Assembly: GCA_035569435.1 (NCBI GenBank)
Contig: DATMNB010000079.1
Span: forward strand, 1-64,000
Reading direction: 5' to 3'
Length of the DNA stretch: 64,000 nucleotides
Origin: DASRDS01 sp035569435
Lineage (GTDB): Bacteria > Gemmatimonadota > Gemmatimonadetes > Gemmatimonadales > Gemmatimonadaceae
A program made the position numbers and the translations under genes. Position 1 is the first letter of the stretch, and the number at the start of each line of letters is the position of its first letter. The notes beneath the pieces were generated by a model. It did no database searches. It was not told where the DNA came from and was given only the letters and a program-made list of their open reading frames with translations. Shown here piece by piece: positions 1 to 8,696 of the stretch.

Positions 1-1
1 G

Positions 2-382
2 GCGTTTCGGACGCACGGGTCCATGAGCGGGATCGCCGGCGTCTCGGTTCTCCCGGCGGGCTTGTCGTTCCGGGAGCGCATTCACGTGTTATCGCTCGAT
101 CAGTGGGCGGCCGCGATGTCCGTTGATCTGATCAAGATGGACATCGAGGGCGCCGAGCTCGAGGCGTTGGCGGGCGCCCGCGCGGTGCTGTCTCGCGATC
201 ATCCCGATGTCCTCATGCAGGCATACCATCTCCGCGATGGCGCTCGGACCCTCGAGCGGTGCGCGGCGCAACTCACGGCGCTTGGCTACGAGGCGCGCGA
301 GGTCCGGGCTCACCCCGGTCTCTTGTTCGCCACCGCTCGGCAGGCCTCCAATACGCCGGCCGCCGTTCGCGTCCACGAGTAG
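2..382 (+). CDS. FkbM-family methyltransferase, C-terminal part (cut by window start)
   Basis: The frame is open from the first base of the window, so only the last ~126 residues are present. The segment DLIKMDIEGAELEALAGA is the FkbM signature in which an acidic pair (D..E) sits in the post-motif strand of the SAM-dependent methyltransferase fold. FkbM enzymes O-methylate sugars or other small substrates, and next to exopolysaccharide genes the probable substrate is a glycan residue. The gene runs convergent to the glycosyltransferase, and the two 3' ends overlap by 73 bp. The N-terminal SAM-binding motif lies outside the window, so activity cannot be judged here. Confidence 0.85.
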   Translation, partial: AFRTHGSMSGIAGVSVLPAGLSFRERIHVLSLDQWAAAMSVDLIKMDIEGAELEALAGARAVLSRDHPDVLMQAYHLRDGARTLERCAAQLTALGYEAREVRAHPGLLFATARQASNTPAAVRVHE

Positions 383-1437
383 CCTGCAGCCCGGCGCACG
401 CCGCGCCGGCTGAGGTCAGCGCGCAGCGCCGGGTCGTCGATCAGGCGTCGCAGCGCGGCGGTGAGCGCGCCGGTATCCAGCGGGTCGGCGTAGAGCGCGG
501 CATCTCCCGCCACCTCGGGGATCGCCGAGAGCGGGGAGGTCAGGACCGGGACGCCGCTGCTCATCGCCTCGAGGATCGGCAGACCGAATCCCTCGTAGAG
601 TGATGGGAAGACAAACGCGAGGGCGCCAGCGTAGAGCCCGGGCAGCTCGACCTCGTCGACGTGGCCGATCCATCGCACGCCGGGAAGCGCCGATGCCGGC
701 GGGGCGTGGCCGACGACGACCAGATCGACGCCGACATCGCCGAGGGCGTGGTATGCCGCGAGCAGGCCCGCGACGTTCTTGCGGGCGTCGGCCACGCCGA
801 CGAACAACAGGTATGGGCGCGTCACCCCCAGCCCCTCGGCGACCCGGGCGCGAAACGTCTGGCCGTCCACGCCGAGCGGCACCACCGTCATGCGGCGCCG
901 GTCGAAGCCAGCCAGTCGCGCGGCGTCGTCCCGTGTCGCCTCCGAGATCGCGATCTGCGCCGTGCTGCGGCGCTGCCGGTCGAGCCGATGGCGGTAGAGC
1001 CAGTCGGGCAACCCGACGAGTCGGCCGGTGAGGTACAGGGTGGGGAAGACCAACGGCACGACATCGTAGAGGATGGCCACCGTGGCAAAGGCCGGGGAGA
1101 GGGCAACCGCATGCGGGTCCGTGGCCAGAAATACCTGAGCCCCAGTGGCTGCGACATCGCGAGGCAACGCCCACTCAGCGTCGACCACCTGTGACCAGTT
1201 GGCAATGCGGGGCGATGTCGCCGGCCGCACCCCGGTCAGCTCGGCGGTCCATCCGCGCCGCGCCCATCGGGCGGTCGATGGAGCGGGCCGGCGGCTCACC
1301 ATCACCAGCTCCGCGCCGTACGTCGCAGCGAGCTCCGGTGTCATCGCCGCCAGGAGGTGACGCGTACACGCGCCGATCCCGCGGACGCGATGCCCGTTCT
1401 CGGTCGGGCCCGCGTCGACGCACAGGCGGAACCGCAT
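310..1437 (-). CDS. GT4-type glycosyltransferase (family 1 fold)
   Basis: The 375-residue product has the GT-B layout. The N-terminal half begins MRFRLCVDAG and contains a glycine-containing segment (GIGACTRHL). The C-terminal half has the donor-binding motif FPSLYEGFGLPILEAMSSG (E-x7-E), typical of retaining GT4 enzymes that add a sugar from a nucleotide donor to a growing glycan. An open frame continues upstream to 1617 but reads into the divergent polymerase gene. The ATG at 1437 fits the family N-terminus and leaves a 34-bp divergent gap. Donor and acceptor sugars cannot be read from sequence. Membership in the exopolysaccharide locus is supported by the adjacent polymerase and export genes. 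Confidence 0.88.
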   Translation of the reverse strand: MRFRLCVDAGPTENGHRVRGIGACTRHLLAAMTPELAATYGAELVMVSRRPAPSTARWARRGWTAELTGVRPATSPRIANWSQVVDAEWALPRDVAATGAQVFLATDPHAVALSPAFATVAILYDVVPLVFPTLYLTGRLVGLPDWLYRHRLDRQRRSTAQIAISEATRDDAARLAGFDRRRMTVVPLGVDGQTFRARVAEGLGVTRPYLLFVGVADARKNVAGLLAAYHALGDVGVDLVVVGHAPPASALPGVRWIGHVDEVELPGLYAGALAFVFPSLYEGFGLPILEAMSSGVPVLTSPLSAIPEVAGDAALYADPLDTGALTAALRRLIDDPALRADLSRRGVRRAAGYSWTRTAAGVLEACRAVANKRPG

Positions 1438-1471
1438 GTCCCCCTCAGCGCGCATACGATAAATTGCGCCC

Positions 1472-2812
1472 GTGCAGCCGCTCGCGATGATTCTGCTGGT
1501 CGTGCCACTCGCGCTGGCCGGCGGGTTCGTGACGGCCGTGCTGCGCCGGTACGCCCTCCTGCTGCTGCTGTGCCTCGTGCCGCTGAACGGATTCCCGCTC
1601 ACGCTGGGGACGACCAACGTACGGGCGGACCAGTCGCTGGCGGCCCTGATGCTCCTTGGGCTCGGGCTGTCCGCCGTCTTCGTGCGGCGTCGCCTCTATG
1701 TCGACGGACCCCTGCTCGGCATCATCGCGATGCTCGCGCTCAACGCGCTGACGACACTGTTCGTGTCGCCCGCGCTGCGCTACAGCGCCATGCAGGTGCT
1801 CAATCTGACCGCCACCTGGGCGGTCTATGCGGTCATCGTCAACTGCGTGGAGACCGTCGACGCGAGCGACCGACTCACGGCCATCTACCTCGGGATCCTG
1901 GCGTTGGCGGCGCTGATCGGGATCGTCGCGTTTTGGGCGGGGATCGCCGGGTACCCGATCGGGATGGCGAACGTCACCGGCAATCCGCTCGACATCGGAA
2001 TGCCCTATGGCGCGTTCGGCACCGCATTGGAGCCCAACATCTTCGGCAGTATGTGCCAGAGCGCGTTCGTCACCGTGGCCACGATGCTCCTGCTCGGCCA
2101 GCGCCGACGTCACCTGTGGGCCATCCTGATCGCCAGCGGGTTGGGTTTGCTGCTCAGCTTCACGCGCGGGGCCTGGCTCGGCGCGGTCTGTGGGCTGTTT
2201 GCCGCGGTGGTGCTTGCCCCGGTCGTCGGGCGGCGCATCCGTCTGGCCCCGCTGGCCCTCCCCGCCATCGCCGTCTCGTTGGCGACCGTCTGGCTGTGGA
2301 CGTACGACGGGCCGGCCGGCGTGTTCTTCCGCTACAAGATCCAGAATCTGGTCAATCCGCAGTCCGAGACGGCGAGTTACCGGCTGGTGTCCTACGCTCT
2401 TGCCTGGACGCAGGTGATACAAAAGCCGGTGTTTGGGTGGGGCACCTTCACCTACGCGGCGCTCCTGGCGCAGGGGGGCGACGTGAAAGAGCTCGGCGTC
2501 GAGCATGCCTTGTGGATCTCGAACTACGTGCTGCTGATCTTGCACGACACGGGCATCGTCGGTCTCGCGGTCTTCACCGCGCTGATCGTGGCCGTGTTGC
2601 GCGTGGGGCTCCGCGCCGCCCGGTCGCTCCTGGCCACGCGGCCGGGATCGGCCGTCACCGTCGTGTCGCTCATGGCGTCGGTGATCGGGCTCCTCGTGTC
2701 GTTTCTGGTGGGCTCCGGGTTCACGTTCACCTACCCATGGGTGGTGATCGGTCTGATCGGCGCCTATGGCCGCTCGACCGGTAGTCCGCGCGACCTGCGG
2801 TATTCCTCGTAA
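1472..2812 (+). CDS. O-antigen ligase / exopolysaccharide polymerase (Wzy/WaaL-like membrane protein)
   Basis: The 446-residue protein is almost entirely hydrophobic, with about 11-12 predicted membrane helices. A longer polar loop (~residues 270-340) precedes the last helices, as in the Wzy_C/O-antigen ligase family. Members either polymerise undecaprenyl-linked repeat units or ligate glycan to a carrier, and the neighbouring Wzz-like and Wza-like genes favour polymerisation. The start is GTG at 1472, preceded by TAAATT at 1460-1465 with only 6 nt to the start and no Shine-Dalgarno, so it may be leaderless. The 3' end overlaps the convergent Wzz-like gene by 49 bp. Confidence 0.85.
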   Translation: MQPLAMILLVVPLALAGGFVTAVLRRYALLLLLCLVPLNGFPLTLGTTNVRADQSLAALMLLGLGLSAVFVRRRLYVDGPLLGIIAMLALNALTTLFVSPALRYSAMQVLNLTATWAVYAVIVNCVETVDASDRLTAIYLGILALAALIGIVAFWAGIAGYPIGMANVTGNPLDIGMPYGAFGTALEPNIFGSMCQSAFVTVATMLLLGQRRRHLWAILIASGLGLLLSFTRGAWLGAVCGLFAAVVLAPVVGRRIRLAPLALPAIAVSLATVWLWTYDGPAGVFFRYKIQNLVNPQSETASYRLVSYALAWTQVIQKPVFGWGTFTYAALLAQGGDVKELGVEHALWISNYVLLILHDTGIVGLAVFTALIVAVLRVGLRAARSLLATRPGSAVTVVSLMASVIGLLVSFLVGSGFTFTYPWVVIGLIGAYGRSTGSPRDLRYSS

Positions 2813-3816
2813 GCAGGCGAGCCGGTCGTCCGGGACCGGGCGATCTGCTCCGCCATGAGCCCCCAGACCGCGACGAGAAAGACCGCCGCGAACGCGGCGA
2901 ACAGCGTCTTGAGCACGGTCTGGCGCGGCACGGGCTCGATGAGATCGGTCGGCGAATCGATGACCGTGACGAGTGGCGTGTTGCGCACCGACTCGATGCG
3001 GGCCTGGTCGGTCTGCTGCGCCAACGTCAAATAGAGCTGCTGGGCGATGGTGATCCGGCGCTGCAGGTTTGCGCGCTCCAACTCGAGGCGCGGCGACTCC
3101 GCGAACGACCGATTGCGGAGCTCAAAGTCGGCGAGTGCCGCCTCGGCCTTGAGCAGGTCGTTCCGGGTCTCCGCGAGTCGTTCGTCCGAGAAGTCGCGCT
3201 CGGCGCTGGCCTGCGACTGCCGCCGGCGTTGGTTGAACGCGTCGAGCAGCTCGAAGAGCTTCGCCCCGATCGCCGCCGTCAGTTGTGGATCATCGGTCGT
3301 GATCTTGACCGTCACGACCCCGGTGGGGCGGTCGGTCTGGATGTCCAGCACCCGCGTCTTGAGTCGCTTCATCGCCAGGAGCTCCGCCTCGATCGGCGTC
3401 CGCGCCTTGATCTCGAAGTACTGCACGAGGGTGCCCGTGAAGTGATGCTGCTGGTCGAGCGTGTAGTGCGTGACGACGACGGTGTGCAAGATCTCGCGCG
3501 AGTCCAGGAGCGCCGCGTAAAACGGCGAGGCGGCCGCGCCGCCACCGCCACCCGTCGCCAGGGACGCCAACTGCGAGACGCCGAATTGAGCGGCAATGGC
3601 GCCGAGCGAGCCGCCGGCGCCGCCCGCCTTGGTGTCCTGGGGGATGAAGCTGGCGACCGATTGGTATTTGCGTGGCAGGACGAAGGTCAGCGTCCCGACG
3701 GCCAGGGCGGCAACCACTGGCACAATGATCAACGACCGGCGCCACCGGTGGGCGAACGTCAGATAGGGCCAGATCGCGTCCCCGGCCGGCGTGTCCGCCC
3801 CGTTTTCGTTGCTCAC
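2764..3816 (-). CDS. Wzz/GumC-like polysaccharide chain-length determinant protein
   Basis: The 350-residue protein has one membrane helix near the N-terminus (~28-48) and a second near the C-terminus (~305-325). Between them lies a periplasmic region with a long coiled-coil-prone stretch (DERLAETRNDLLKAEAALAD). This is the Wzz_N topology of polysaccharide co-polymerases that set chain length with Wzy and contact the outer-membrane exporter. No tyrosine kinase domain is fused; the short polar C-terminal tail ends in an Arg/Tyr-containing stretch. It starts at GTG 3816, ten nucleotides after the stop of the upstream exporter gene, so the two are co-transcribed. Confidence 0.87.
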   Translation of the reverse strand: MSNENGADTPAGDAIWPYLTFAHRWRRSLIIVPVVAALAVGTLTFVLPRKYQSVASFIPQDTKAGGAGGSLGAIAAQFGVSQLASLATGGGGGAAASPFYAALLDSREILHTVVVTHYTLDQQHHFTGTLVQYFEIKARTPIEAELLAMKRLKTRVLDIQTDRPTGVVTVKITTDDPQLTAAIGAKLFELLDAFNQRRRQSQASAERDFSDERLAETRNDLLKAEAALADFELRNRSFAESPRLELERANLQRRITIAQQLYLTLAQQTDQARIESVRNTPLVTVIDSPTDLIEPVPRQTVLKTLFAAFAAVFLVAVWGLMAEQIARSRTTGSPAYEEYRRSRGLPVERP

Positions 3817-3826
3817 GGGTGGTCGC

Positions 3827-6694
3827 TCATTTCACGACCACCGCGACGATGGCCACGAGACTCGACAGGATCGTGCCGGCAACGCCGAGGAGGGCGATAC
3901 TGTTCCCCAGGCCCGGCGGCGGCTTGGTCGGCACCATGATCGTGCTTCCCGGCCGCGCCACCGGCACGCTCGACGGGAGCAGAAAATGGTGGTGAATGCT
4001 CTCGACTTTCCCGTTGGGCTGCGTCACAAACGTCTTGCCGTCGTCGCCGCGCGTCGTCGCGCCACCCGCCGCGGCGACGTAGTAGAGAATGTCCTTGCCC
4101 GGCACATAGGCGACCGTCACCGGCGAGTACACCGCGCCGACGACGCGGACGACACCGCTGAATGTCGGGACGTAGAGCGAGTCGCCATCGGACAAGATGA
4201 GATTGTCGCGGGCCTTGGGGTTTTTCAATGCGGCCGGCAGATCGACGCCGACGCGTCCCGTCCCATTGGCGGAGCGGATCATGACCATCCCCTCGGCGTA
4301 CGCATCCCGCGTCAATCCGCCGGCGCGCGCGACGATCTCGCGAATCGTCTCGGACTTCCGTTGCAGCGCGTACCGCCCCGGGAAACGGACCTCGCCGCTC
4401 ACGACCACGGTCCGTTGCAACTCCCAATCGGGCTGTCGGAAGATCAGCACGTTGTCGTACGGGGCCAGCGGCACCTCGGGCTCACCGGCGCGGGGGGCCG
4501 GGAGGCCGGGCGGTCCGATCCACTCGCCGTTGGGGCCTCGATCGAAGAGATAGGTCGAGTCGAGTGCGACGCGGATCGCGACCGCGGTGATGCCACCCGC
4601 CCGGTTCTCCGGCAGACGCGCGATCTCGGCGTTCTCCAGGTACGCGCCTTCCGAGACCCCGCCGGCCAGGAGGATGAGGTCGCGCATCGTCATGCCATCG
4701 TGATACGCGAACCGTCCGCTCCGTCGTACGGCGCCGGCGATGGCCACGTAGCGGTGCGGGCGGAACTCGGCCAACGAGAACACGTGCACGTCATCGTCGT
4801 CCTCCAGGATCACGTCCTGGGTCGGCGTGCCCGTGCTGTCGCGCAAACTGGTCCGGAGCTGTTCGCGCGTCGAATCGGTCTGCAGTCGGGCGATGAGGAC
4901 GGTGCCCATGTAGACGTCGGGCTTGACGCCACCGGCCAGCTTGAGGGCGTCGGACAGGCGCATCCCCGGCGTGAAGCCCATGGGGCCCGGTTGCCACACA
5001 TCGCCCGTCACGGCGATCCGATTGCGCACACGGGTCGAGACGGCGAACACGTGCACGCTGTCGCCCGCCTCCATTGGAATGGCCGGACCGGTGCCCGTGT
5101 CGAACGCCGAGGACGCGACCTCCAGCACGATGCGATCGTGTCCATCGGGTCCGCGCTCGCCCGGGCTCAGGATGCGGGTGATCTGGACGCGTCCGCGCGC
5201 GGCGATATCCGTGAACCCGCCCGCGAACTGAATGACGTCGCGCAACGACTCATGTCCTTTGAGCTCATAGATCGCCGGCCTGGTGATCTCGCCGGCGACC
5301 TTGACTCTCGGACCATGGACGGGCACGAAGACCACGTCGCCGTTCTCCAGGCGGACATCGTGCGAGGCGTCGCCGTGCAACAGATAGTCGTAGACATCGA
5401 GCGTGTCGACGAGGACGCCGCCGCGCCGCACCTCGATGCGCCGCATCGTCCCGCTCGCCGACGGACCCTGGGCGGCGTACAGCGCGGTGAGCAGCGTGCC
5501 CGCGCTCGAGACCTGGTAGCTCCCGGGCTGCACGACGTCGCCGACGACGAAGACCTGATTGGCGCGCAGGCGTGAGACGCTGATCGAGAAGTGTGTCGTG
5601 GCGTCCTCGCCGCGGCGCACGCCGGAATACACCTTGCCCAGCCGGTCATAGAGCACGTCCTGCAGTTGGGCGAGCGTCAGGTTGTTGACGTCGATCTGGC
5701 CCACTTGGGGGATGACGATGAATCCCTCACGGGTCACTTGCAGCGATCGCGCCAACTCGACATCGCCGGTGAGGATCAGGACGAGCTGGTCGCCCGGGCC
5801 CAACCGGTAGTTGGGATCGACCGGACCGCCAAGGTTTGGCTGGAATTGCGACGTCTTTCCGGCGAACAGATCCATCCCGAAGATCTTGAGCGGACCGCCC
5901 TGGGGCGGACGCGGCTGGCGACGGCGCCCGCCGGTCGTGTCGTACCCGTAGATCGCGTTCAGCGGAGATCCGCACAGCGGGTTGCGCGGGGCCGGGAGAA
6001 TTGGAGACCGGTAACCTGCGGTGCCAGAGTCCAATCCGCCGCTGAGGTTGTTCACCGCGCCGAGGCCGTTGGCCCCACCGCCACTCAAGCCGCCCGCACC
6101 ACTGCTCAGGCCGCCGGTGGCACCACCGTTCAGGCCGCTGGTCGCTCCCAGACCGGCGGCCCCGCCAGCCGCGAGACCACCGCTCAGTCCGCCGCCACCG
6201 AGGGCGGCCGAGGCGCCCCCCGCCTGGAGAGAGCCACTGTTCAGCCCGCCGTTCAGCCCACTGTTGAAGCCGCCGCCCGAGGTGCCCGCGGGGGTGCTGG
6301 CCATCCCGCCGAACCGAAACGCCGTCGAGTCGCCGCCGACGTCGCACGAATCGGAGAGTCCCAGTTGATTGATGGCGCTCAGCACGTTGGGCGAGATCGC
6401 TCCAGTGCTGGCGGCCGCTCCGCCGCCGGTCGAGACCCCCGCGGGGAGGTAGGGATCGAGAAAGTTCTCGGGATAGCCGGCGGCGCGGAGGCGCTCGTGG
6501 ATCTGTTCCGTCGTCAACCCGCTTTGTGCAATCTGCGCCTGCAATTGGGCGACGAGGTCGGGGCGCGTCGCTAGCAGTTGCTGCGCGACCTCGGGGGGCG
6601 GGAGATTGGAAAGATCCTGCGCTGCCAGCCGATTTGCACCGGCACTTGCACCGACGACGAGGGCGGCCGCTACGAGGAGCGTGCGCAGCCGCAA
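3827..6694 (-). CDS. SLBB-domain polysaccharide export protein (Wza-like) with glycine-rich insert
   Basis: The product is ~955 residues from the TTG at 6694. The frame stays open to 6931, but that part reads through tRNA-Val and is not coding. From the TTG, preceded by GAGAAAG, the first residues form a clean signal peptide (RLRTLLVAAALVVGASA...). Order: signal peptide; helical segment (~28-85); Gly/Asn/Ser/Leu-rich low-complexity stretch (~130-225); polysaccharide export domain (YRLGPGDQL onward); about five SLBB-type repeats; and a C-terminal hydrophobic helix (~930-953). Wza proteins form outer-membrane channels for capsule or EPS. At 955 residues it is over twice the size of Wza because of extra SLBB repeats and the insert. 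It is probably co-transcribed with the Wzz-like gene. Confidence 0.88.
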   Translation of the reverse strand: MRLRTLLVAAALVVGASAGANRLAAQDLSNLPPPEVAQQLLATRPDLVAQLQAQIAQSGLTTEQIHERLRAAGYPENFLDPYLPAGVSTGGGAAASTGAISPNVLSAINQLGLSDSCDVGGDSTAFRFGGMASTPAGTSGGGFNSGLNGGLNSGSLQAGGASAALGGGGLSGGLAAGGAAGLGATSGLNGGATGGLSSGAGGLSGGGANGLGAVNNLSGGLDSGTAGYRSPILPAPRNPLCGSPLNAIYGYDTTGGRRRQPRPPQGGPLKIFGMDLFAGKTSQFQPNLGGPVDPNYRLGPGDQLVLILTGDVELARSLQVTREGFIVIPQVGQIDVNNLTLAQLQDVLYDRLGKVYSGVRRGEDATTHFSISVSRLRANQVFVVGDVVQPGSYQVSSAGTLLTALYAAQGPSASGTMRRIEVRRGGVLVDTLDVYDYLLHGDASHDVRLENGDVVFVPVHGPRVKVAGEITRPAIYELKGHESLRDVIQFAGGFTDIAARGRVQITRILSPGERGPDGHDRIVLEVASSAFDTGTGPAIPMEAGDSVHVFAVSTRVRNRIAVTGDVWQPGPMGFTPGMRLSDALKLAGGVKPDVYMGTVLIARLQTDSTREQLRTSLRDSTGTPTQDVILEDDDDVHVFSLAEFRPHRYVAIAGAVRRSGRFAYHDGMTMRDLILLAGGVSEGAYLENAEIARLPENRAGGITAVAIRVALDSTYLFDRGPNGEWIGPPGLPAPRAGEPEVPLAPYDNVLIFRQPDWELQRTVVVSGEVRFPGRYALQRKSETIREIVARAGGLTRDAYAEGMVMIRSANGTGRVGVDLPAALKNPKARDNLILSDGDSLYVPTFSGVVRVVGAVYSPVTVAYVPGKDILYYVAAAGGATTRGDDGKTFVTQPNGKVESIHHHFLLPSSVPVARPGSTIMVPTKPPPGLGNSIALLGVAGTILSSLVAIVAVVVK

Positions 6695-6752
6695 GGGAAC
6701 TTTCTCATGAAAGGGATGCGGGGGGCGACGACGAGCAGCGGATCGTGGGAAG

Positions 6753-6826
6753 TGGTCGCGCAGGGACTCGAACCCCGGACCTCTGGTATGTGAGACCAGC
6801 GCTCTAACCAGCTGAGCTACGCGACC
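6753..6826 (-). tRNA. tRNA-Val (anticodon CAC)
   Basis: The minus strand folds into a full cloverleaf. The acceptor stem GGTCGCG pairs with CGCGACC, the D-arm is GCTC...GAGC, the anticodon stem is CTGGT/ACCAG around loop CTCACAT, and the T-arm has the GTTCGAGTC loop. Anticodon CAC reads GUG valine codons. It is 74 nt including discriminator A, and CCA is not encoded. It is upstream of the exporter gene in the same direction. Confidence 0.95.
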
Positions 6827-6840
6827 GAACAAGGACCGGA

Positions 6841-6870
6841 AAGCTACCAAGTGAGCATGATTTGCGCCAA
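6841..6870 (-). promoter_or_regulatory. Predicted sigma-70 promoter for tRNA-Val
   Basis: On the minus strand TTGGCG (6870-6865) and TAGCTT (6846-6841) are separated by 18 bp, with the mature tRNA 5' end 15 nt downstream of the -10. Spacing and position fit a housekeeping promoter that may also feed the exporter and Wzz-like genes. Confidence 0.5.
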
Positions 6871-7075
6871 CCCCATGTGTGTCGCGTGAGACGACTCTCC
6901 ATAACGACCCTAGGTGCGCGCCGCGTGTCACCGGTCGTGCTGTTCGTGTACAATCCGTTTGCTATGCAGTTCCGATATGGGGAGCGCTGTCCCTACTAAT
7001 TTCGAAGCGTGTGTAGTATAGCTAGGCACCGGTTTCCCGGATCCTGATCGAATCGCCCACTCGGAGGCGGGGTAC
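6871..7075. other. Intergenic region between tRNA-Val promoter and OFA transporter
   Basis: About 205 bases hold no open frame I would defend. A weak promoter candidate on the + strand is GTGTCA (6925-6930), 18 bp, TACAAT (6949-6954), giving a ~110-nt leader for the transporter. A second AT-rich patch lies at 7012-7023. The transporter start is preceded by a clear GGAGG at about 7062-7066. Nothing else is recognised. Confidence 0.4.
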
Positions 7076-8494
7076 ATGGCACTGTTCTCATTCTTGGATC
7101 GCGAGCGATCCATCGCTGAGCCTGGCTATACGCGGTGGTTGATTCCACCCGCGGCGCTGGCCATCCATCTCTGTATCGGTCAGGTCTACGCGTTCAGCGT
7201 GTTCAAGCTGCCGTTGACCAAGCTGCTGGGCATCACGGCCTCGGCACCCGGCGATTGGCCGCAAGAACAAATCGCGATCATTTTCAGCATCGCCATCGTC
7301 TTCCTCGGACTCTCGGCCGCGGTGTTCGGGGCCTGGTTGGAGCGGGTGGGCCCGCGGCGGGCGATGTTCACGGCCGCGTGCTGTTTCGGCGGGGGGTTCC
7401 TGGTCGGCGCGGTGGGTATTGCCACCCATATGTTCTGGCTGCTCGTGCTGGGCTATGGCGTGCTGGGCGGCATCGGGCTTGGCATTGGCTACATCTCGCC
7501 CGTCTCGACGCTGATCAAGTGGTTTCCTGACCGGCCAGGCTTAGCGACGGGACTCGCCATCATGGGATTCGGTGGCGGGGCCATGATCGGGTCGCCGTTA
7601 TCGGTGGCGCTCATGAATTTCTACAAGACCGCCACCACGACCGGCGTGGCCCAGACGTTCGCCACGATGGGCGTGATTTACTTCCTGTTCATGATGTTCG
7701 GCGTGTTCTCGATCCGGCTGCCGCGGAAGGACTGGGCGCCGGCCGGCTATGTGCCGCCGGCCACCCCGCACGGGATGATCACCACGCACCAGGTCTCGGT
7801 GAATGAGGCCATGCGGACGCCGCAGTTCTATCTGCTCTGGATCTGTCTCTGCGTCAACGTGACCGCGGGCATTGGGATTCTGGAGCAGGCCTCGCCGATG
7901 ATCCAGGAGATGTTCAAGCCCAAGATCACCGCCGCCGCGGCGGCTGGATTCGTCGGGCTCCTCAGCCTGGCCAACATGTTGGGCCGCTTCGGGTGGTCGT
8001 CGTTCTCCGACGTGATCGGACGCAAGGCCACCTACGCCACGTTCTTCACCGTCGGCGCCATCTGTTACTGGTTTATCCCCAAGATCGGTGACAGCGGCTC
8101 GGTCGCGATCTTTGTGTTGGTCGCGGTGGTCGTGATCTCGATGTACGGCGGCGGTTTCGCGACGATTCCGGCCTATCTCCGTGATATGTTCGGCACGATG
8201 CAGGTCGGCGCGATCCATGGTCGGCTCCTGACCGCGTGGTCCACCGCCGGCGTCCTGGGTCCGCTGCTGGTCAATGAGTTGCGCGCGGCCCAGATCGCCA
8301 AGGGCGCGGTGGGGTCGGATGTGTACGCGGTCAGCATGCACGTGATGACCGGGCTCCTCCTCATCGGCTTCATCGCCAACATGCTGGTGCGTCCCGTCAA
8401 GGAATCGCACTGGTTCGTCGGCACGTCAGAGACCGGGACCTTCCATGGTCCGACCTCGACCACTACAACTGCCGGTGCGGGGGTACACACATGA
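7076..8494 (+). CDS. OFA-family (oxalate/formate antiporter-like) MFS transporter
   Basis: This 472-residue protein has 12 predicted helices in two six-helix halves joined by a cytoplasmic loop (~215-245). Its N-terminus (YTRWLIPPAALAIHLCIGQVYAFSVF) and glycine-rich helices GFGGGAMIGSP match the OFA subfamily of the major facilitator superfamily, which exchanges small carboxylates. The substrate cannot be fixed: characterised OFA members handle oxalate/formate or other monocarboxylates. It has a strong GGAGG ribosome-binding site. Its stop overlaps the start of a 36-aa gene by ATGA, so the two are translationally coupled. Confidence 0.9.
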   Translation: MALFSFLDRERSIAEPGYTRWLIPPAALAIHLCIGQVYAFSVFKLPLTKLLGITASAPGDWPQEQIAIIFSIAIVFLGLSAAVFGAWLERVGPRRAMFTAACCFGGGFLVGAVGIATHMFWLLVLGYGVLGGIGLGIGYISPVSTLIKWFPDRPGLATGLAIMGFGGGAMIGSPLSVALMNFYKTATTTGVAQTFATMGVIYFLFMMFGVFSIRLPRKDWAPAGYVPPATPHGMITTHQVSVNEAMRTPQFYLLWICLCVNVTAGIGILEQASPMIQEMFKPKITAAAAAGFVGLLSLANMLGRFGWSSFSDVIGRKATYATFFTVGAICYWFIPKIGDSGSVAIFVLVAVVVISMYGGGFATIPAYLRDMFGTMQVGAIHGRLLTAWSTAGVLGPLLVNELRAAQIAKGAVGSDVYAVSMHVMTGLLLIGFIANMLVRPVKESHWFVGTSETGTFHGPTSTTTTAGAGVHT

Positions 8495-8601
8495 ACTCGA
8501 GCAACGCGCTTCGACTGACCATTGCCTGGGCGATCGTGGGCATCCCACTCCTGTGGGGTGTCTCACAGGTCGTCGTGAAGTCGATGGCGCTCTTTCAGTA
8601 G
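8491..8601 (+). CDS. Small single-helix protein, putative OFA transporter small subunit
   Basis: The 36-residue product consists of one hydrophobic helix with short polar ends (core LTIAWAIVGIPLLWGV). It overlaps the transporter stop in an ATGA. From memory, very short proteins with an R-x-x-x-AW-x-x-VGIPLxWGV pattern commonly follow OFA-type MFS genes and are annotated as MFS transporter small subunits; this one fits in length, motif and position. It is probably an accessory membrane helix that binds or stabilises the transporter. It is too short to be caught by ordinary gene-length cut-offs. Confidence 0.75.
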   Translation: MNSSNALRLTIAWAIVGIPLLWGVSQVVVKSMALFQ

Positions 8602-8617
8602 CGCGCTGAACGCGTGA

Positions 8618-8689
8618 TGGGCCGGGTGGGAATCGAACCCACTTCCGTCAGGTTATGAGCCCGCTGCTCGACCGTTGAGCTTCCGGCCC
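8618..8689 (-). tRNA. tRNA with CAU anticodon (probably elongator Met)
   Basis: The minus strand gives a 72-nt cloverleaf: acceptor GGGCCGG/CCGGCCC, D-arm GCTC/GAGC with a 7-nt loop, anticodon loop CTCATAA, 5-nt variable region and T-arm GTGGG-TTCGATT-CCCAC. Position 1 pairs with 72, which argues against an initiator tRNA. The anticodon stem GCGGG/CCTGA has a G-U and a terminal G-A mismatch. Elongator Met is likeliest; an Ile2 tRNA, in which C34 would become lysidine, is not excluded. Confidence 0.8.
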
Positions 8690-8696
8690 TCCGCGT

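Noticed and set aside
6695..6931. N-terminal extension of the exporter reading frame through the tRNA-Val
   Set aside because: The in-frame residues VAQLVRALVSHTRGPGFESL are simply the translation of the tRNA; a proper signal peptide begins at the TTG 6694.
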